A stretch of 64,000 nt of DNA from Verrucomicrobiia bacterium (GCA_011525685.1 WYBW01000025.1:28056-92055); one strand, 5' to 3'; shown: positions 7,764 through 18,978, numbered from the stretch's first letter. Made by a program: numbers and translations. Notes: a model not told the origin generated them from the letters alone.

Positions 7764-9466
7764 GCCGGAGGGGAGGGCTTGCCGGGGTGTTGGTGCTGCA
7801 CCGGCAGAGTCACAATGAATTTCGCGCCCTGGCCGGACTTGCTTTCGGCCGTGATGGTGCCGCCATGGCGGTCCACGATACGACGGCAGACGGCCAGACC
7901 AATGCCTGTGCCTTCATACTCCTGCCGCCCGTGCAGGCGCTGGAACACGGCAAAAATCCGGTCCAGATACTTTTCGTCGAACCCAATTCCGTTGTCCTGC
8001 ACCGTCAATACGCAGAATTGGTCGTCGGCGCTTTTCTCGCGCATCGCGCGCCGCTGTAGAAGGGCCGTTTCTGAGGTGCTGGCCGCCCCGGTGACAATCT
8101 TGCCGGTGATCTGCACCACCGGTTTGGCCCCCGGCTCATGAAACTTGAGCGCGTTGCCAATGAGATTCTGCAACAACTGGCGCATGTGCAGCGGGTCGGC
8201 CTCAATCGTGGGCAACTCCCCGACCTGCATCGTCGCTCCGGTCTTCTCGATGCGCACTTCGAGATCGCTCAAGACCTCCCGGACCACCTTGTTCAAGTCC
8301 ACCGGCGCGAACGGTTCGGTGCGGCTGATGACGCGCGAGAAGGTCAACAAGTCGTCAATGAGCCGGCGCATCCGCGCCGCCGCGCTTTGCATGCGCTCCA
8401 AATATTCGCGCCCGTCCCCCAGGCTCGCCAGGTCACACTTGACCTTGAGCCGGTCGCCGAACGCCTGGATTTTGCGCAGCGGTTCCTGCAAGTCGTGCGA
8501 AGCCACGAACGCGAACTGTTCCAGTTCGGCGTTGGACCGCGTCAACTCGATCGTCCGGTGCGCCAGCGCTTCCTCGGTCTTCTTACGCTCGGTGATGTCG
8601 GTGAACACCAGCACTTCGCCGACTTTCTGAGAGCCTTCGCGCAACGCCGACCGGAAATACTCCACCACAAAGTGCGACCCGTCGGGGCGGTGGACGAGAA
8701 TCTGAGAAGGCTTTCCGTGGCTGGTCTCCTCCGCCCCCGTGGTGTCGCCCGATTTCAGGCCGGGAAACAAATCTGTGAGTGGGCTGCCCACGAGACTCTC
8801 AATGGTCCCGCCCAGGATGCGCGCCGCCACCGGGTTTACGAACGCCACCCGGCCGTTGGCGTCCACACCGCAGATGCCTTCGCCCGCCGAGTTGAGGATC
8901 AACTCGTAGCGGCGTTGCATCTTTTCCATCTCCTGGGTGCGCGCCTGAACATGCATGCCGAGCACGTCGTTGGACCGCACCAGGTCCTGACGCTGCATCG
9001 AGAGGGCCCGTTCCGCCTGTTTGCGCCGGTTCAACTCCTCGTTCAAGGACGCATTGGCCTGCGTCAACGCCGCCACCTGTTCGGTGAGTTTGCCATGTTC
9101 CGCCCACACTTCCTGCTCGCGGCGGATTTGCTCGGACAATTGCACGCGCAACCGTGCCTCCAGCGCTCCCCATTCGGTCAGGTGCGCCGAAAACCGCTCG
9201 GTCCATTTGCGACGCTCCTGCCGGTGCAAAAACCCCGCCGCCAGGGCGAGGAGAAAAACCGCGCCCGCGGCGGCGACCACGCTGACCAGGTCCAGCGTGC
9301 GGGAATGAATCCATAATGCGCCGGCCCCGGCCAGCGCGATGGCGAGCAAGAAAAGCCAGGCCGAAGAGGGCGTGGCGCGTGGCTCCGTCGCCCCAGCGCT
9401 CCGCGCCTCCGCCTTGATGCGGGCGGTGCCCCCCAGCGGCACGATCAGTTGTTCGGTGCTTGTCAT
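7760..9466 (-). CDS. Membrane PAS sensor histidine kinase
   Basis: 568 residues from the ATG at 9466. A longer frame exists, but this start sits just ahead of the first recognisable sequence. Two membrane helices (about 36-53 and 60-80) form a short hairpin with almost no periplasmic loop. A coiled-coil-rich stretch follows (about 85-185), then a PAS/PAC domain (about 186-300), HisKA with His324 in FVASHDLQEPL, and an HATPase domain with NLIGNALKFH, DNGIGFDEKYL and EGTGIGLA. The HDLQEPL H-box and ATPase are of the phytochrome-like kinase type that often pairs with Rcp1-like regulators, which is what follows. First gene of the three-gene phosphorelay operon. Confidence 0.92.
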   Translation of the reverse strand: MTSTEQLIVPLGGTARIKAEARSAGATEPRATPSSAWLFLLAIALAGAGALWIHSRTLDLVSVVAAAGAVFLLALAAGFLHRQERRKWTERFSAHLTEWGALEARLRVQLSEQIRREQEVWAEHGKLTEQVAALTQANASLNEELNRRKQAERALSMQRQDLVRSNDVLGMHVQARTQEMEKMQRRYELILNSAGEGICGVDANGRVAFVNPVAARILGGTIESLVGSPLTDLFPGLKSGDTTGAEETSHGKPSQILVHRPDGSHFVVEYFRSALREGSQKVGEVLVFTDITERKKTEEALAHRTIELTRSNAELEQFAFVASHDLQEPLRKIQAFGDRLKVKCDLASLGDGREYLERMQSAAARMRRLIDDLLTFSRVISRTEPFAPVDLNKVVREVLSDLEVRIEKTGATMQVGELPTIEADPLHMRQLLQNLIGNALKFHEPGAKPVVQITGKIVTGAASTSETALLQRRAMREKSADDQFCVLTVQDNGIGFDEKYLDRIFAVFQRLHGRQEYEGTGIGLAVCRRIVDRHGGTITAESKSGQGAKFIVTLPVQHQHPGKPSPPA

Positions 9467-9820
9467 GATGTTTCGCCGACCACACTGCCTCGTCGGCGAC
9501 AAGTCGTTTCGGGACCGGTTGGTCAAACCGGTGTTATGCCCCTCTGTAATAGCACCATGCAGACCACTTAAGGGCCGCTCGCCAAAATGCGCGCCAACCA
9601 AATCCCGCTGTCACTCCCGCTGTGTCGTGGCTCAATCCCGGTTGCTCTCGTGTCTCTGAGCGAGGCAACAATGCCACAAACAAAGACAGCCACGCCAAGT
9701 TGTGAATCACCGCAATCCACGCACGATGATCCCTGCGGCTGCGGCTGGCGGACCCTCCCGCATTGCGCGCTGGCATCCGAGATTCGACTCCGGCTACTAT
9801 CCGACCCGGGAAGACCGCGC
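9467..9820. other. Divergent intergenic region, kinase operon / lpxI
   Basis: About 350 bp between two outward-facing genes, so promoters for both are expected here. The only clear structure is an imperfectly spaced dyad, ACCGGTT-GGTCA-AACCGGT at 9514-9532, 48 bp from the kinase start, which could be an operator. I saw no convincing gene. Confidence 0.4.
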
Positions 9821-10642
9821 ATGAACACCGCCCTCGATTCACTCGGCCTGATTGCCGGCAACCGTTCGTTGCCGCTCGAATTCGCCCGCCAAGCCCGTCG
9901 CCTGGGCGTGAAACGCCTGGTCGCCGTCGCCTTTGAGGGAGAAACCGATCCGGCGCTGGCGTCGCTGGTGGATGACATCGTGTGGCTCAAGGTGGGCCAG
10001 CTCTCCCGCATGATTGCCGCGTTCACCGATCGAGGAGTCCGCCAGTGCGTCATGGCCGGACAAATCGCTCCCAAAAACCTCTACGAAATCCGGCCCGACC
10101 TCCGCGCGATGGGACTCCTGTTCCGGCTCAAGGAGAAAAATGCCCACACCATCTTTGGCGCCATTGCCGACGAACTTAAGAGGGACGGGGTGGAACTGAT
10201 CGAAGCCACCCCCTGGCTCAAGCCGCTGATGCCCGGAGATGGCTTTCGCCTCGGCCCCAAGTTGTCTGCCGCTCAACAGGCCGACGTTGAATTCGGCTTC
10301 CGCATCGCGAAAGAAGTCTCGCGGCTCGAAATCGGCCAGACCATTGTCGTGAAAGACGGCACCGTGCTGGCCGTGGAAGGATTCGAAGGCACAGATGCTT
10401 GTCTCTCACGCGGCGGACAACTGGCAGGCAAAGACGGCGGTGCGATCGCCGTCAAGGTCGCCAAAACCGGACACGACATGCGCTTCGACATCCCCTGCTT
10501 GGGACCGCAGACCCTTGAAACCTGCGCCGCCGCGTGCATCACCGTGCTGGCGGTGGAATCCGGCAAAACTTTGTTGTTGGACCAGGCAGAGTGCGAGCAA
10601 CTGGCGCAACGTCACCGGGTCACGCTGACAACGGTGTCATAG
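9821..10642 (+). CDS. lpxI: UDP-2,3-diacylglucosamine pyrophosphatase LpxI
   Basis: 273 residues, the normal LpxI length. LpxI removes UMP from UDP-2,3-diacylglucosamine to give lipid X in lipid A synthesis, replacing LpxH in several lineages. The opening LGLIAGN..LPLEFARQAR, the MAGQIAPKN segment, GDGFRLG and the C-terminal DMRFDIPCLGPQT follow the DUF1009/LpxI pattern. The ATG at 9821 is chosen because the family motif begins about 8 residues later; the frame stays open upstream to 9587 with unrelated sequence. Its presence implies a lipid A-bearing outer membrane. It stands alone, not in an lpx operon. Confidence 0.9.
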   Translation: MNTALDSLGLIAGNRSLPLEFARQARRLGVKRLVAVAFEGETDPALASLVDDIVWLKVGQLSRMIAAFTDRGVRQCVMAGQIAPKNLYEIRPDLRAMGLLFRLKEKNAHTIFGAIADELKRDGVELIEATPWLKPLMPGDGFRLGPKLSAAQQADVEFGFRIAKEVSRLEIGQTIVVKDGTVLAVEGFEGTDACLSRGGQLAGKDGGAIAVKVAKTGHDMRFDIPCLGPQTLETCAAACITVLAVESGKTLLLDQAECEQLAQRHRVTLTTVS

Positions 10643-11044
10643 ACATCGGCAACCAGATCATCTGGAGCGTACCCGGCAACAATGCCGAGCCGGCGTCGCA
10701 ACTGCCTCACACCGGAGAAGTCTGAAAGGGCTTCCGATGGCGGGCAGCAGCCGTCGCAAGCAACCTGAAGGGGTGAAACTCCTATCAATCACGAACGAAC
10801 GGCTCTTCGCGCACCACTCAGCTCCCATGGCCCTTCTCTTTCTCACTACTGGTCTCACGCCTTCGACCGTTGTTGGTCCAGGTCAATCAATTTGAACATC
10901 ATCTGAAGCGCGCCTGGCGGCAGACCGAGACCGTTGAGTTGATCGGACGGGCTGAGAAAAGTCTGGGAATGAGCGTTCCATTTGGTTTCGCCATGCCCAC
11001 AGCGGAAAACCCTTCCAGGCTGGCCGCAAGCAGGCCACTATGCA
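10643..11044. other. Intergenic, no gene recognised
   Basis: About 400 bp between lpxI and the converging cupin gene. Short open frames exist on both strands, but none has recognisable protein features. I see no strong terminator hairpin. Confidence 0.4.
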
Positions 11045-11509
11045 TCAACCTTTCGGTGGCCATTCCACGCCAGCGAGTTCCTTGGGCAACTGCTTCGGGT
11101 CGGTCGGGTAGATGAGTTTGAGATCCACGCCGGTGGATTTCGAGCCTTGCAGAAATTCCAGTTCCTCCGGCGCGCCGATAATCAGCCAGAGCACCTCGGC
11201 GTCCGTGTCATTGAACACCTGCCGAATCTGATCCGGCCCGACCAGCACGCCGCCGTATCGCGGCACGGTCAACGTCTCGTCGCCCACGCGCAGTCGCCCC
11301 GTGCCTTCCAGCACGAAATAAAATTCCTCCTGCCGGATGTGCTTGTGCAGCGTGTTCGCGCTCTTGGGCGGCAACCGCCAAAGGCGCGCGCTGAGATTCT
11401 CACTCCCTGTGCGCTCCAGAAAATCCGCGTTTGGGATCTTCATGAGATTCGACGGACGCCAGTGCAGATCGTCTGGCGTGATGAGTTGATAGCCTTGAAA
11501 GGTTTTCAT
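11045..11509 (-). CDS. Cupin-domain protein
   Basis: 154 residues with one small beta-barrel cupin. Motif 1 is represented by HKHIRQEEFYFVLEGTGRL (about residues 56-74), with His, His, Glu metal-ligand candidates, and the second motif by VLVGPDQIRQVFND, where the usual PG..H proline and His are altered. Single cupins of this size include sugar isomerases, dioxygenases and regulators, so no reaction is assigned. The start lies 10 bp behind the stop of the DUF4256 gene, which suggests one transcript. Confidence 0.8.
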   Translation of the reverse strand: MKTFQGYQLITPDDLHWRPSNLMKIPNADFLERTGSENLSARLWRLPPKSANTLHKHIRQEEFYFVLEGTGRLRVGDETLTVPRYGGVLVGPDQIRQVFNDTDAEVLWLIIGAPEELEFLQGSKSTGVDLKLIYPTDPKQLPKELAGVEWPPKG

Positions 11510-11519
11510 AAACCACGAA

Positions 11520-12074
11520 TTAGACCCTCAGCACGCCGCGAAATCCCCGCGCTGCGTAATACGACTGCGCGCCGTTGCAACCGATGAAGACGCGGCCGTA
11601 ACTCCGGCCGCCCCAGAGCGCGCCGCCCTGCTCGCGAAAATCGGCCGGGGTGGCGATCCAGGACGATGTCTTCGTGTCGAAGTCGCCCAGCTTTTGCAGC
11701 GCGAGGTATTCCTCCTCCGTCAACAGCGCGATGCCCATCTCCGTCGCCATGTCCATCGCCGTGGTTTTCGGGCGGGCCTCCTTCCGCGACAACCAGCCTT
11801 CGCGGTCGTAACACACGCTGCGCCGGCCGGCCGGACTTTCCGGCGCGCAATCCATGAAAACGATCTCGCCGGTCTGCTTGTCCTGCGCCACCACGTCCGG
11901 TTCGCCGCCGGTGCGTTCCATTTCCGCGAGCGACCACAGCCTGTCCGGCCTGGCCTCCAACCGCGCCTGCACCCTGGCCCACATCAGTCCAGGGTGACGG
12001 GTCTTGTTCGCGTCAAACCGGGCTTTCAACACCGCCAGCAACTCTTCGCGTTGTTTGGGGGATAATTTTCTCAT
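11520..12074 (-). CDS. DUF4256 domain-containing protein
   Basis: 184 residues from the ATG at 12074. This start is chosen because the family sequence begins right after it (KLSPKQREELL), while the frame open upstream runs into thiC-like debris. The body with ERTGGEPDVV, FMDCAPESPAGRRS, CYDREG and the C-terminal GGALWGGRSYGRVFIGCNGAQSYY matches the DUF4256 family as I know it, whose function is not established. No signal peptide or membrane helix. It starts only 5 bp after the thiC fragment and is followed by the cupin gene. Confidence 0.8.
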   Translation of the reverse strand: MRKLSPKQREELLAVLKARFDANKTRHPGLMWARVQARLEARPDRLWSLAEMERTGGEPDVVAQDKQTGEIVFMDCAPESPAGRRSVCYDREGWLSRKEARPKTTAMDMATEMGIALLTEEEYLALQKLGDFDTKTSSWIATPADFREQGGALWGGRSYGRVFIGCNGAQSYYAARGFRGVLRV

Positions 12075-12078
12075 GACT

Positions 12079-12567
<489 letters not shown>

Positions 12568-12586
12568 TCAGAAATTTAAGCAGGAA

Positions 12587-12988
12587 TCATTTGAGCAGCG
12601 CGGTGAAACCCGCTTGCTCGAAATGTTTGTCGCCGGTGAGGGCCTGGGTAATCCCCTCATCGCGCATGACCACGAAAGACAAGCAGTCCGTCAGCGACCA
12701 CTCCTTGTCCTGTCGCTGCTCGAAGAAATCCACGCCGCGTTGAAAAAGACGGGTGTCGGCAGGAATGATTTTGACGCGGGGATGATTGAGGAGCGAACGG
12801 TAGAGTGCCACGAAATCGGCGCGGTCATTCGGGTGGCAATAAGCGTCGCCAAATTCGGCCAGCACCCATTCCGTGGTGAGAATGTGGAGTTGCGGATCGC
12901 GGGAAAATTCGGCGGCTTGCGAGTGACGATCTTCGCGGAAATCAAGCAGCGCCAGAAAGTAAAACGTGTCGGCAAAGACGGTCGTCAT
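12587..12988 (-). CDS. PIN-domain toxin, VapC-like
   Basis: 133 residues with the PIN ribonuclease pattern. The acidic residues are visible in FADTFYFLALLD near the start, EWVLAEFGD in the middle, and SLTDCLSFVVMRDEGI plus ALTGDKHFEQAGF near the end. PIN toxins cut RNA, often initiator tRNA or 23S rRNA, using metal ions. The start overlaps the stop of a 69-residue partner by 4 bp, the usual antitoxin-first order. It lies among decayed sequences beside the restriction island. Confidence 0.87.
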   Translation of the reverse strand: MTTVFADTFYFLALLDFREDRHSQAAEFSRDPQLHILTTEWVLAEFGDAYCHPNDRADFVALYRSLLNHPRVKIIPADTRLFQRGVDFFEQRQDKEWSLTDCLSFVVMRDEGITQALTGDKHFEQAGFTALLK

Positions 12989-13194
12989 TTCTTCGGCTCG
13001 CCACGGAGATAGTGGCCGTGGTTGAGGGCGTAATCCTTCGGCAGATGCGGGCGCGGCTTGGCGAGCCGTTCCACCGCCGCGAGGAATGGATCATCCGTGC
13101 CGATGGTCTCAATCTTCACCGCTGCGCCCTCCGGGAGCTTTGTTCCCGGCGGCAGGACGACCAAGCCGTTGACGATTTTTCCGGTCACACTCAT
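12985..13194 (-). CDS. Antitoxin partner of the PIN toxin
   Basis: 69 residues. The N-terminal half (GKIVNGLVVLPPGTKLPEGAAVKIE) forms the short strand-turn-strand pattern typical of small VapB-like antitoxins, and the C-terminal half has PKDYALNHGHYLRG for toxin wrapping. No helix-turn-helix is obvious. The assignment rests mainly on the 4-bp overlap and gene order with the PIN toxin. Confidence 0.8.
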   Translation of the reverse strand: MSVTGKIVNGLVVLPPGTKLPEGAAVKIETIGTDDPFLAAVERLAKPRPHLPKDYALNHGHYLRGEPKK

Positions 13195-13203
13195 GGCTAT
13201 TTT

Positions 13204-13560
13204 CTACGCTGAATTTAGGTCAAAAGCAAGCCGCCGCGCACAATCCTCTTGGAAATGCGGGTCGCGGCACAATCGTCCGACCAGCGCGGCAGACAGCGCG
13301 CCCGCGCCAGCCCAGGCGTCGAGCAGATGCACTTCGCTCCGGGGAATCTCGAACAGCGACGCCGTGAACTCCGCGACCGGATTGGGCGTCAGGAACTGCC
13401 CCTACTCGTGCTGCTTGTCCAAGTCGTCCGGCGATGCCGGAGCATACGGCGAAAGCGTGGGCGCTTTACCGGCAATGTCGTTCGGATGGATGGCGGCGGT
13501 TGTCACAAGCTCTGCCTCGATGATAGCAACGTCGTGGGCGCTATCAATGCTGATGAACGC
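13204..13560 (-). pseudogene. Remnant of an N6-adenine DNA methylase N-terminus
   Basis: Downstream of an in-frame amber codon (13402-13404), the minus strand reads GQFLTPNPVAEFTASLF and then LLDAWAGAGALSAALVG. This is the GQFFTP plus DPGAGTG-like start of Eco57I-type adenine methylases. Upstream of the amber, the same frame reads SIDSAHDVAIIEAELVTT, and no standard start is seen. The reading frame ends shortly after the SAM-binding motif, so both the stop and the truncation show that it is dead. Confidence 0.7.
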
Positions 13561-13720
13561 TGATTGCTTTCAACGCAAAGACGCGGAGGCGCAAAGAATT
13601 TCTACCACGGATGAACGCCGATGCTTGGCCATGTTGTCCTCGATCATGTGCAACGGCAACTGGCGGCAACGTGGTTCAACTTGGGCAAAACTTTTCAAAT
13701 TCAACTCAAGTAATTATTCA
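13561..13720. repeat. Repeat-rich debris with a thiC snippet and ELNLK repeat copy 2
   Basis: Starts with an 8-bp-period run (ACGCAAAG, ACGCGGAG, GCGCAAAG at about 13573-13596), then ACCACGGATGAACGCCGATG, both resembling dispersed repeats of environmental bacteria. At 13622-13660 the minus strand reads LHMIEDNMAK, a short copy of the Thi[11 protein letters not shown] segment. At 13674-13720 it reads LELNLKSFAQVE, the second copy of the repeat at 12440. Confidence 0.6.
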
Positions 13721-14239
13721 CACAACACCAAAGCTCTTTGTAACAAATGAATCAAGGCTTCCAAAATCTCGGATAATGCTGTTGTTTCTGTCAGAACTAA
13801 TCCGCATGGCACTACGGTAGGAACGACAAAGATACGGCTGGAGGCTGGAGGCTGGAATGGCGATTTCTCTAGGTTTTGAAATGAAAATAATATTCTCCCA
13901 AGTCCACTCCCCCTTCGGCCTACCCCAAAGAGTTTCTGCAAGTTGATCGTTTTGCAACTTTCCAATCAAACGTGAAACGACGCGGTAATGGAAATCAAAA
14001 AAACCGAGAACGCAGTCGCCCGGTTCTATTGTCTTCAACATCGTAAGCGTCCGTTGGTTTGTCCTGATGCCCCACGCGAAGAATCCACCGGCTTGCTCGC
14101 GCCAAGAGCGAAGCTCTGCGTGCTTCTCTGGGGGTGTGTTCGAGAAAACAAAACCCTCGGAAACCGGGTTAAGAATCGTTTTCCGGAAATTTGAGCGCGC
14201 GTTGCTTTCTCCAGCACAAAAAACGAAAATATTTCTCAT
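13718..14239 (-). CDS. PUA/EVE-like domain protein in the restriction operon
   Basis: 173 residues, no firm family match from memory. The pattern GGFFAWGIR, then GDCVLGFFDFHYRVVSRLIG, then ETLWGRPKGEWTWENIIFI, resembles PUA-superfamily (EVE-like) domains, which bind modified bases and occur in modification-dependent restriction proteins. The C-terminal YRSAMRISSD may be a small helical tail. It is the last gene of the methylase-specificity-nuclease run, 35 bp after the nuclease. GTG at 14242 is an alternative start. The fold assignment is inference; a role in reading base modification would fit the context. Confidence 0.55.
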   Translation of the reverse strand: MRNIFVFCAGESNARSNFRKTILNPVSEGFVFSNTPPEKHAELRSWREQAGGFFAWGIRTNQRTLTMLKTIEPGDCVLGFFDFHYRVVSRLIGKLQNDQLAETLWGRPKGEWTWENIIFISKPREIAIPASSLQPYLCRSYRSAMRISSDRNNSIIRDFGSLDSFVTKSFGVV

Positions 14240-14274
14240 CACAGAGTTCGTATCTAAGCTTGCACTGAATCATT

Positions 14275-15000
14275 TCAAATCGCTCCGTGCTTGCGCATGA
14301 AATCCTGCAACGGCTGGTAGGGAATGCGTTTCAACTTTCCAAAGTTGGTATCCTTCTCAAAATCGGCTGCGGTTAATCGTTTGCCAGCAGCGTATTTTCC
14401 CTCGCTAGATTTCTTTACAACTTTTGGAACGCCATCAAACCAAAGTCCGCCTCGCTTTTTCAAACTCGCATCTCGCGCACGCACACACTCGACCATCGAA
14501 AACACGCCAATGTCTATGATGTAAGGAGAGCAACCTCCGGTTTCGTCCTCTTTGAGTTGTGCCGCTGCCAGCAGGAGTGCGTCGTTTTCCGGGTGAATCA
14601 CGTCCATCGTTACGTTCTCCTTGAGCCGGGCGCTCGGCTCGCGAGCGGTCGGCGGTCGCTTCATGGCCAAGTCTGCATTGTCAACGAAGAGTCCCTTGAG
14701 TTCGACGCGCTTTCCTGAAGTATGGACGTAGTCTGGGTAGCCTTCCCGTTGACCAATGATGCCCGGTGCTTTTTTGAGGCCGATGCTTCGCAGACGCTTG
14801 GCGTTTTCATCGTCGGTTGCCAAGTGTTCAATCTGCGGAAGAATTGCGTCGAGCAACGTGTTGACGATGACGGCAATCTGACTCGGCTCAAAGCCGGGCA
14901 GCGCTTGGTTTGGGATGGAGAGCCAGTTGATTTTGAGACCGATGAGAGGTTGAAAGACCTTCCGCAGCGATTCCAGTTCGAGGGGTGTGATGTCAGCCAT
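14275..15000 (-). CDS. Probable PD-(D/E)XK restriction endonuclease subunit
   Basis: 241 residues, not recognised as a named family. The decisive feature is GYPDYVHTSGKRVELKG around residues 88-103: Pro89-Asp90, nine residues, then Glu100-Leu-Lys102, a textbook PD-(D/E)XK nuclease core. An N-terminal helical part (1-75) precedes it, and ECVRARDASLKKRGGLWFDG follows. There are no helicase or ATPase motifs, unlike type I HsdR. It starts 3 bp after the HsdS-like gene and is coupled to it. The most likely role is the cutting subunit of a small restriction system. Confidence 0.65.
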   Translation of the reverse strand: MADITPLELESLRKVFQPLIGLKINWLSIPNQALPGFEPSQIAVIVNTLLDAILPQIEHLATDDENAKRLRSIGLKKAPGIIGQREGYPDYVHTSGKRVELKGLFVDNADLAMKRPPTAREPSARLKENVTMDVIHPENDALLLAAAQLKEDETGGCSPYIIDIGVFSMVECVRARDASLKKRGGLWFDGVPKVVKKSSEGKYAAGKRLTAADFEKDTNFGKLKRIPYQPLQDFMRKHGAI

Positions 15001-15003
15001 GAA

Positions 15004-15648
15004 TTACCTTATCGTCGAGTTCAGAAGCTCCTCGGCTTCCATGTAGTCGCGCCATGCGCGTTCCGCGCAAGCATTCAAGCAGCGATGGATTTTCTCGCGC
15101 ACGGACTTGACCGGGACTTCGACGGGAGTGCGAAGCAAAAGCTCGCGGTCCAAACGGGGTCGTGTGCCGCCCGAACCAATGGGCAGGCTCTGAAGAAACT
15201 TCGGCGACTGGAGAAACGCCCACCAAAAATAAACCAAGCCGTCTTTGGGAGTGACGTGAACAAACTCCGACTTCACGGGGAAGAACATCGGCGATGGCTC
15301 GCCCAGCCAAGATGCCTTGGGTGTCACGAGCGCGTTGCCCAAGTAGGCGCGCATCGTTCCAAACAGCAGGCAGCTTTCTCCGACAACGGGAACACGTTCC
15401 GCTTGGATTCCAGTCGCAAGCTCAAGAGAAAAGACCGGGATTGTTCCCCGGTGTATGTGGCGATACTCGATTGGCAAATACTTGAATCCGCCGACGCGAG
15501 GCGAACGACCCTGAACTTTTTGAACCGAAGCAAAATGCTCCAGGGTCTCGCTCTGCATTTCCTCACGGTAGGCATAAGGATTCCAAACGCCAGTTTGCAA
15601 AGCATCCGGGGCAACGACCGACAGAAAAAATGTTCCGTTCTTTTTCAT
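15004..15648 (-). CDS. HsdS-like specificity subunit with one target-recognition domain
   Basis: 214 residues from the ATG at 15648, roughly half of a normal type I HsdS. It has one target-recognition domain followed by a helical tail. The segment TRPRLDRELLLRTPVEVPV matches the typical boundary where S subunits pass from the recognition domain into the conserved helix, and REKIHRCLNACAERAWRDYMEAEELL is the helix. Half-size S proteins usually dimerise to read a palindromic or repeated site. It lies 7 bp after the methylase and 3 bp before the nuclease. A longer start at 15702 would overlap the methylase gene. Confidence 0.75.
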   Translation of the reverse strand: MKKNGTFFLSVVAPDALQTGVWNPYAYREEMQSETLEHFASVQKVQGRSPRVGGFKYLPIEYRHIHRGTIPVFSLELATGIQAERVPVVGESCLLFGTMRAYLGNALVTPKASWLGEPSPMFFPVKSEFVHVTPKDGLVYFWWAFLQSPKFLQSLPIGSGGTRPRLDRELLLRTPVEVPVKSVREKIHRCLNACAERAWRDYMEAEELLNSTIR

Positions 15649-15655
15649 GAGGCAG

Positions 15656-16876
15656 TCATGCGGTTGCGTTGATGCACTCCAAGACGCGCGGGTCGCCTGC
15701 AATTAAGTCCAGCGAGTTTTCGCCAAAATAAGTCGTGCGCGAATTCAGGGGAAAGCCGACGGTTGGTGCATTGGCAAAAAACGCTTTGTGAGCCTGCTGT
15801 TGGCGGCCAGCTTTCTTTCGCAGTTGGATAATGTCCGCCCGAGTAGTGGTGTTTCCGGTCAGATAAAAGACGCCCTCTGGCAGCGTGACCACGCCACAAA
15901 GCTCCCAGTGTCGCTCCGCCGAACGCCTCAACTGCTCGAACTCGGAATTGACGATTAGCGAATGTGGCAACAAACAAACCAAGCTGCCGCCCGGAGCAAG
16001 CAAGTCCAGGCATACATCCAGGAACAGCGCATCGCTGTTGCGATAACCGAGTCCAAATAGTTCACCGGGCTTCGCAACTCTTTCGAGCGGGAGCGAGAAC
16101 GGTGGATTTGCCAAGATACCGTGAACTTTACCCCGTAGATTCCGCAACTCGGCATCAGCATCATAGAGGTTGAAGCACGAGAATTCCAAATCGTGATGCG
16201 CCGGAGCGGAAAGCGCCAAAACCAATTCCGTTAATCCAACAAGCATCCGGTCAACATCGTTGCCGACCAATCGGCAGGGTGTGCTTCCCCAACGCCGCGA
16301 TGCCTCACAAAGAAACGTGCCGCCACCACAAGTTGGGTCGAGCAAAATCGCGCCCGGCTGGACCGGAAGCAGTCGGGCCATCGCCGCCGCGATGGTTCGC
16401 GGCGTGAAAAACTTTCCTGAGCCTTCACGAAAGCGGCGACCAAAAAAGAACTGATACCACGTCGCCAAGTCACGGCCTTGCGGGTCGCCAGCCACAATGC
16501 CATCAAGAATCGAAAGAACCTGCTTATCGTGCGCAACGATGTTCAAGGCAGCAAAACCCCGCTCCACGGGAAAGAACGAAAAGTCACGGCGACACGCCTT
16601 CTGCGTGTCGAGATAGCGCGAAGCCAAAACCAGAAAAGCGTCTTCGCCTTCAACACCGTATCTACGAAGTGCGTTATGAAGCGCAACCGAAGCGGCGGCT
16701 GCGATTGGTTGCTCGCGCTGATTCAAGCCATCCAACCCATTCAAACTGGCTTGCAGGGGGCGGGACATCGCCCCATTCGGAACACTATCTTCCTTAAGTC
16801 GGGAGACACGATGCTTGCGAATGGTGTATCGAACCGTCGTCGGCTTGCGGGCTTGGATTGCGCGTTTGGATGCCAT
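15656..16876 (-). CDS. N6-adenine DNA methyltransferase, gamma class (HsdM-like)
   Basis: 406 residues. Visible are GKFFTPRTIAAAMARLL, the SAM-binding loop LLDPTCGGGTFLCEA, and the catalytic ILANPPFSLP (NPPF) motif, in the order of gamma-class adenine methylases. The following LFLDVCLDLLAPGG and LPEGVFYLTGNTTTRADI resemble HsdM. The N-terminal domain is shorter than in most HsdM proteins. It begins 8-14 bp behind the thiC stop (GTG at 16882 is the alternative start), so it may be read from the thiC transcript. It is followed by the specificity and nuclease genes. Codon use and GC look lower than in the flanking genes, which suggests transfer. Confidence 0.85.
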   Translation of the reverse strand: MASKRAIQARKPTTVRYTIRKHRVSRLKEDSVPNGAMSRPLQASLNGLDGLNQREQPIAAAASVALHNALRRYGVEGEDAFLVLASRYLDTQKACRRDFSFFPVERGFAALNIVAHDKQVLSILDGIVAGDPQGRDLATWYQFFFGRRFREGSGKFFTPRTIAAAMARLLPVQPGAILLDPTCGGGTFLCEASRRWGSTPCRLVGNDVDRMLVGLTELVLALSAPAHHDLEFSCFNLYDADAELRNLRGKVHGILANPPFSLPLERVAKPGELFGLGYRNSDALFLDVCLDLLAPGGSLVCLLPHSLIVNSEFEQLRRSAERHWELCGVVTLPEGVFYLTGNTTTRADIIQLRKKAGRQQQAHKAFFANAPTVGFPLNSRTTYFGENSLDLIAGDPRVLECINATA

Positions 16877-16890
16877 AGCCACTTTCTTTG

Positions 16891-18942
<2,052 letters not shown>

Positions 18943-18978
18943 TCATATTTGGGAAAGCGGGAAAGGCGAGAGCTGTCG

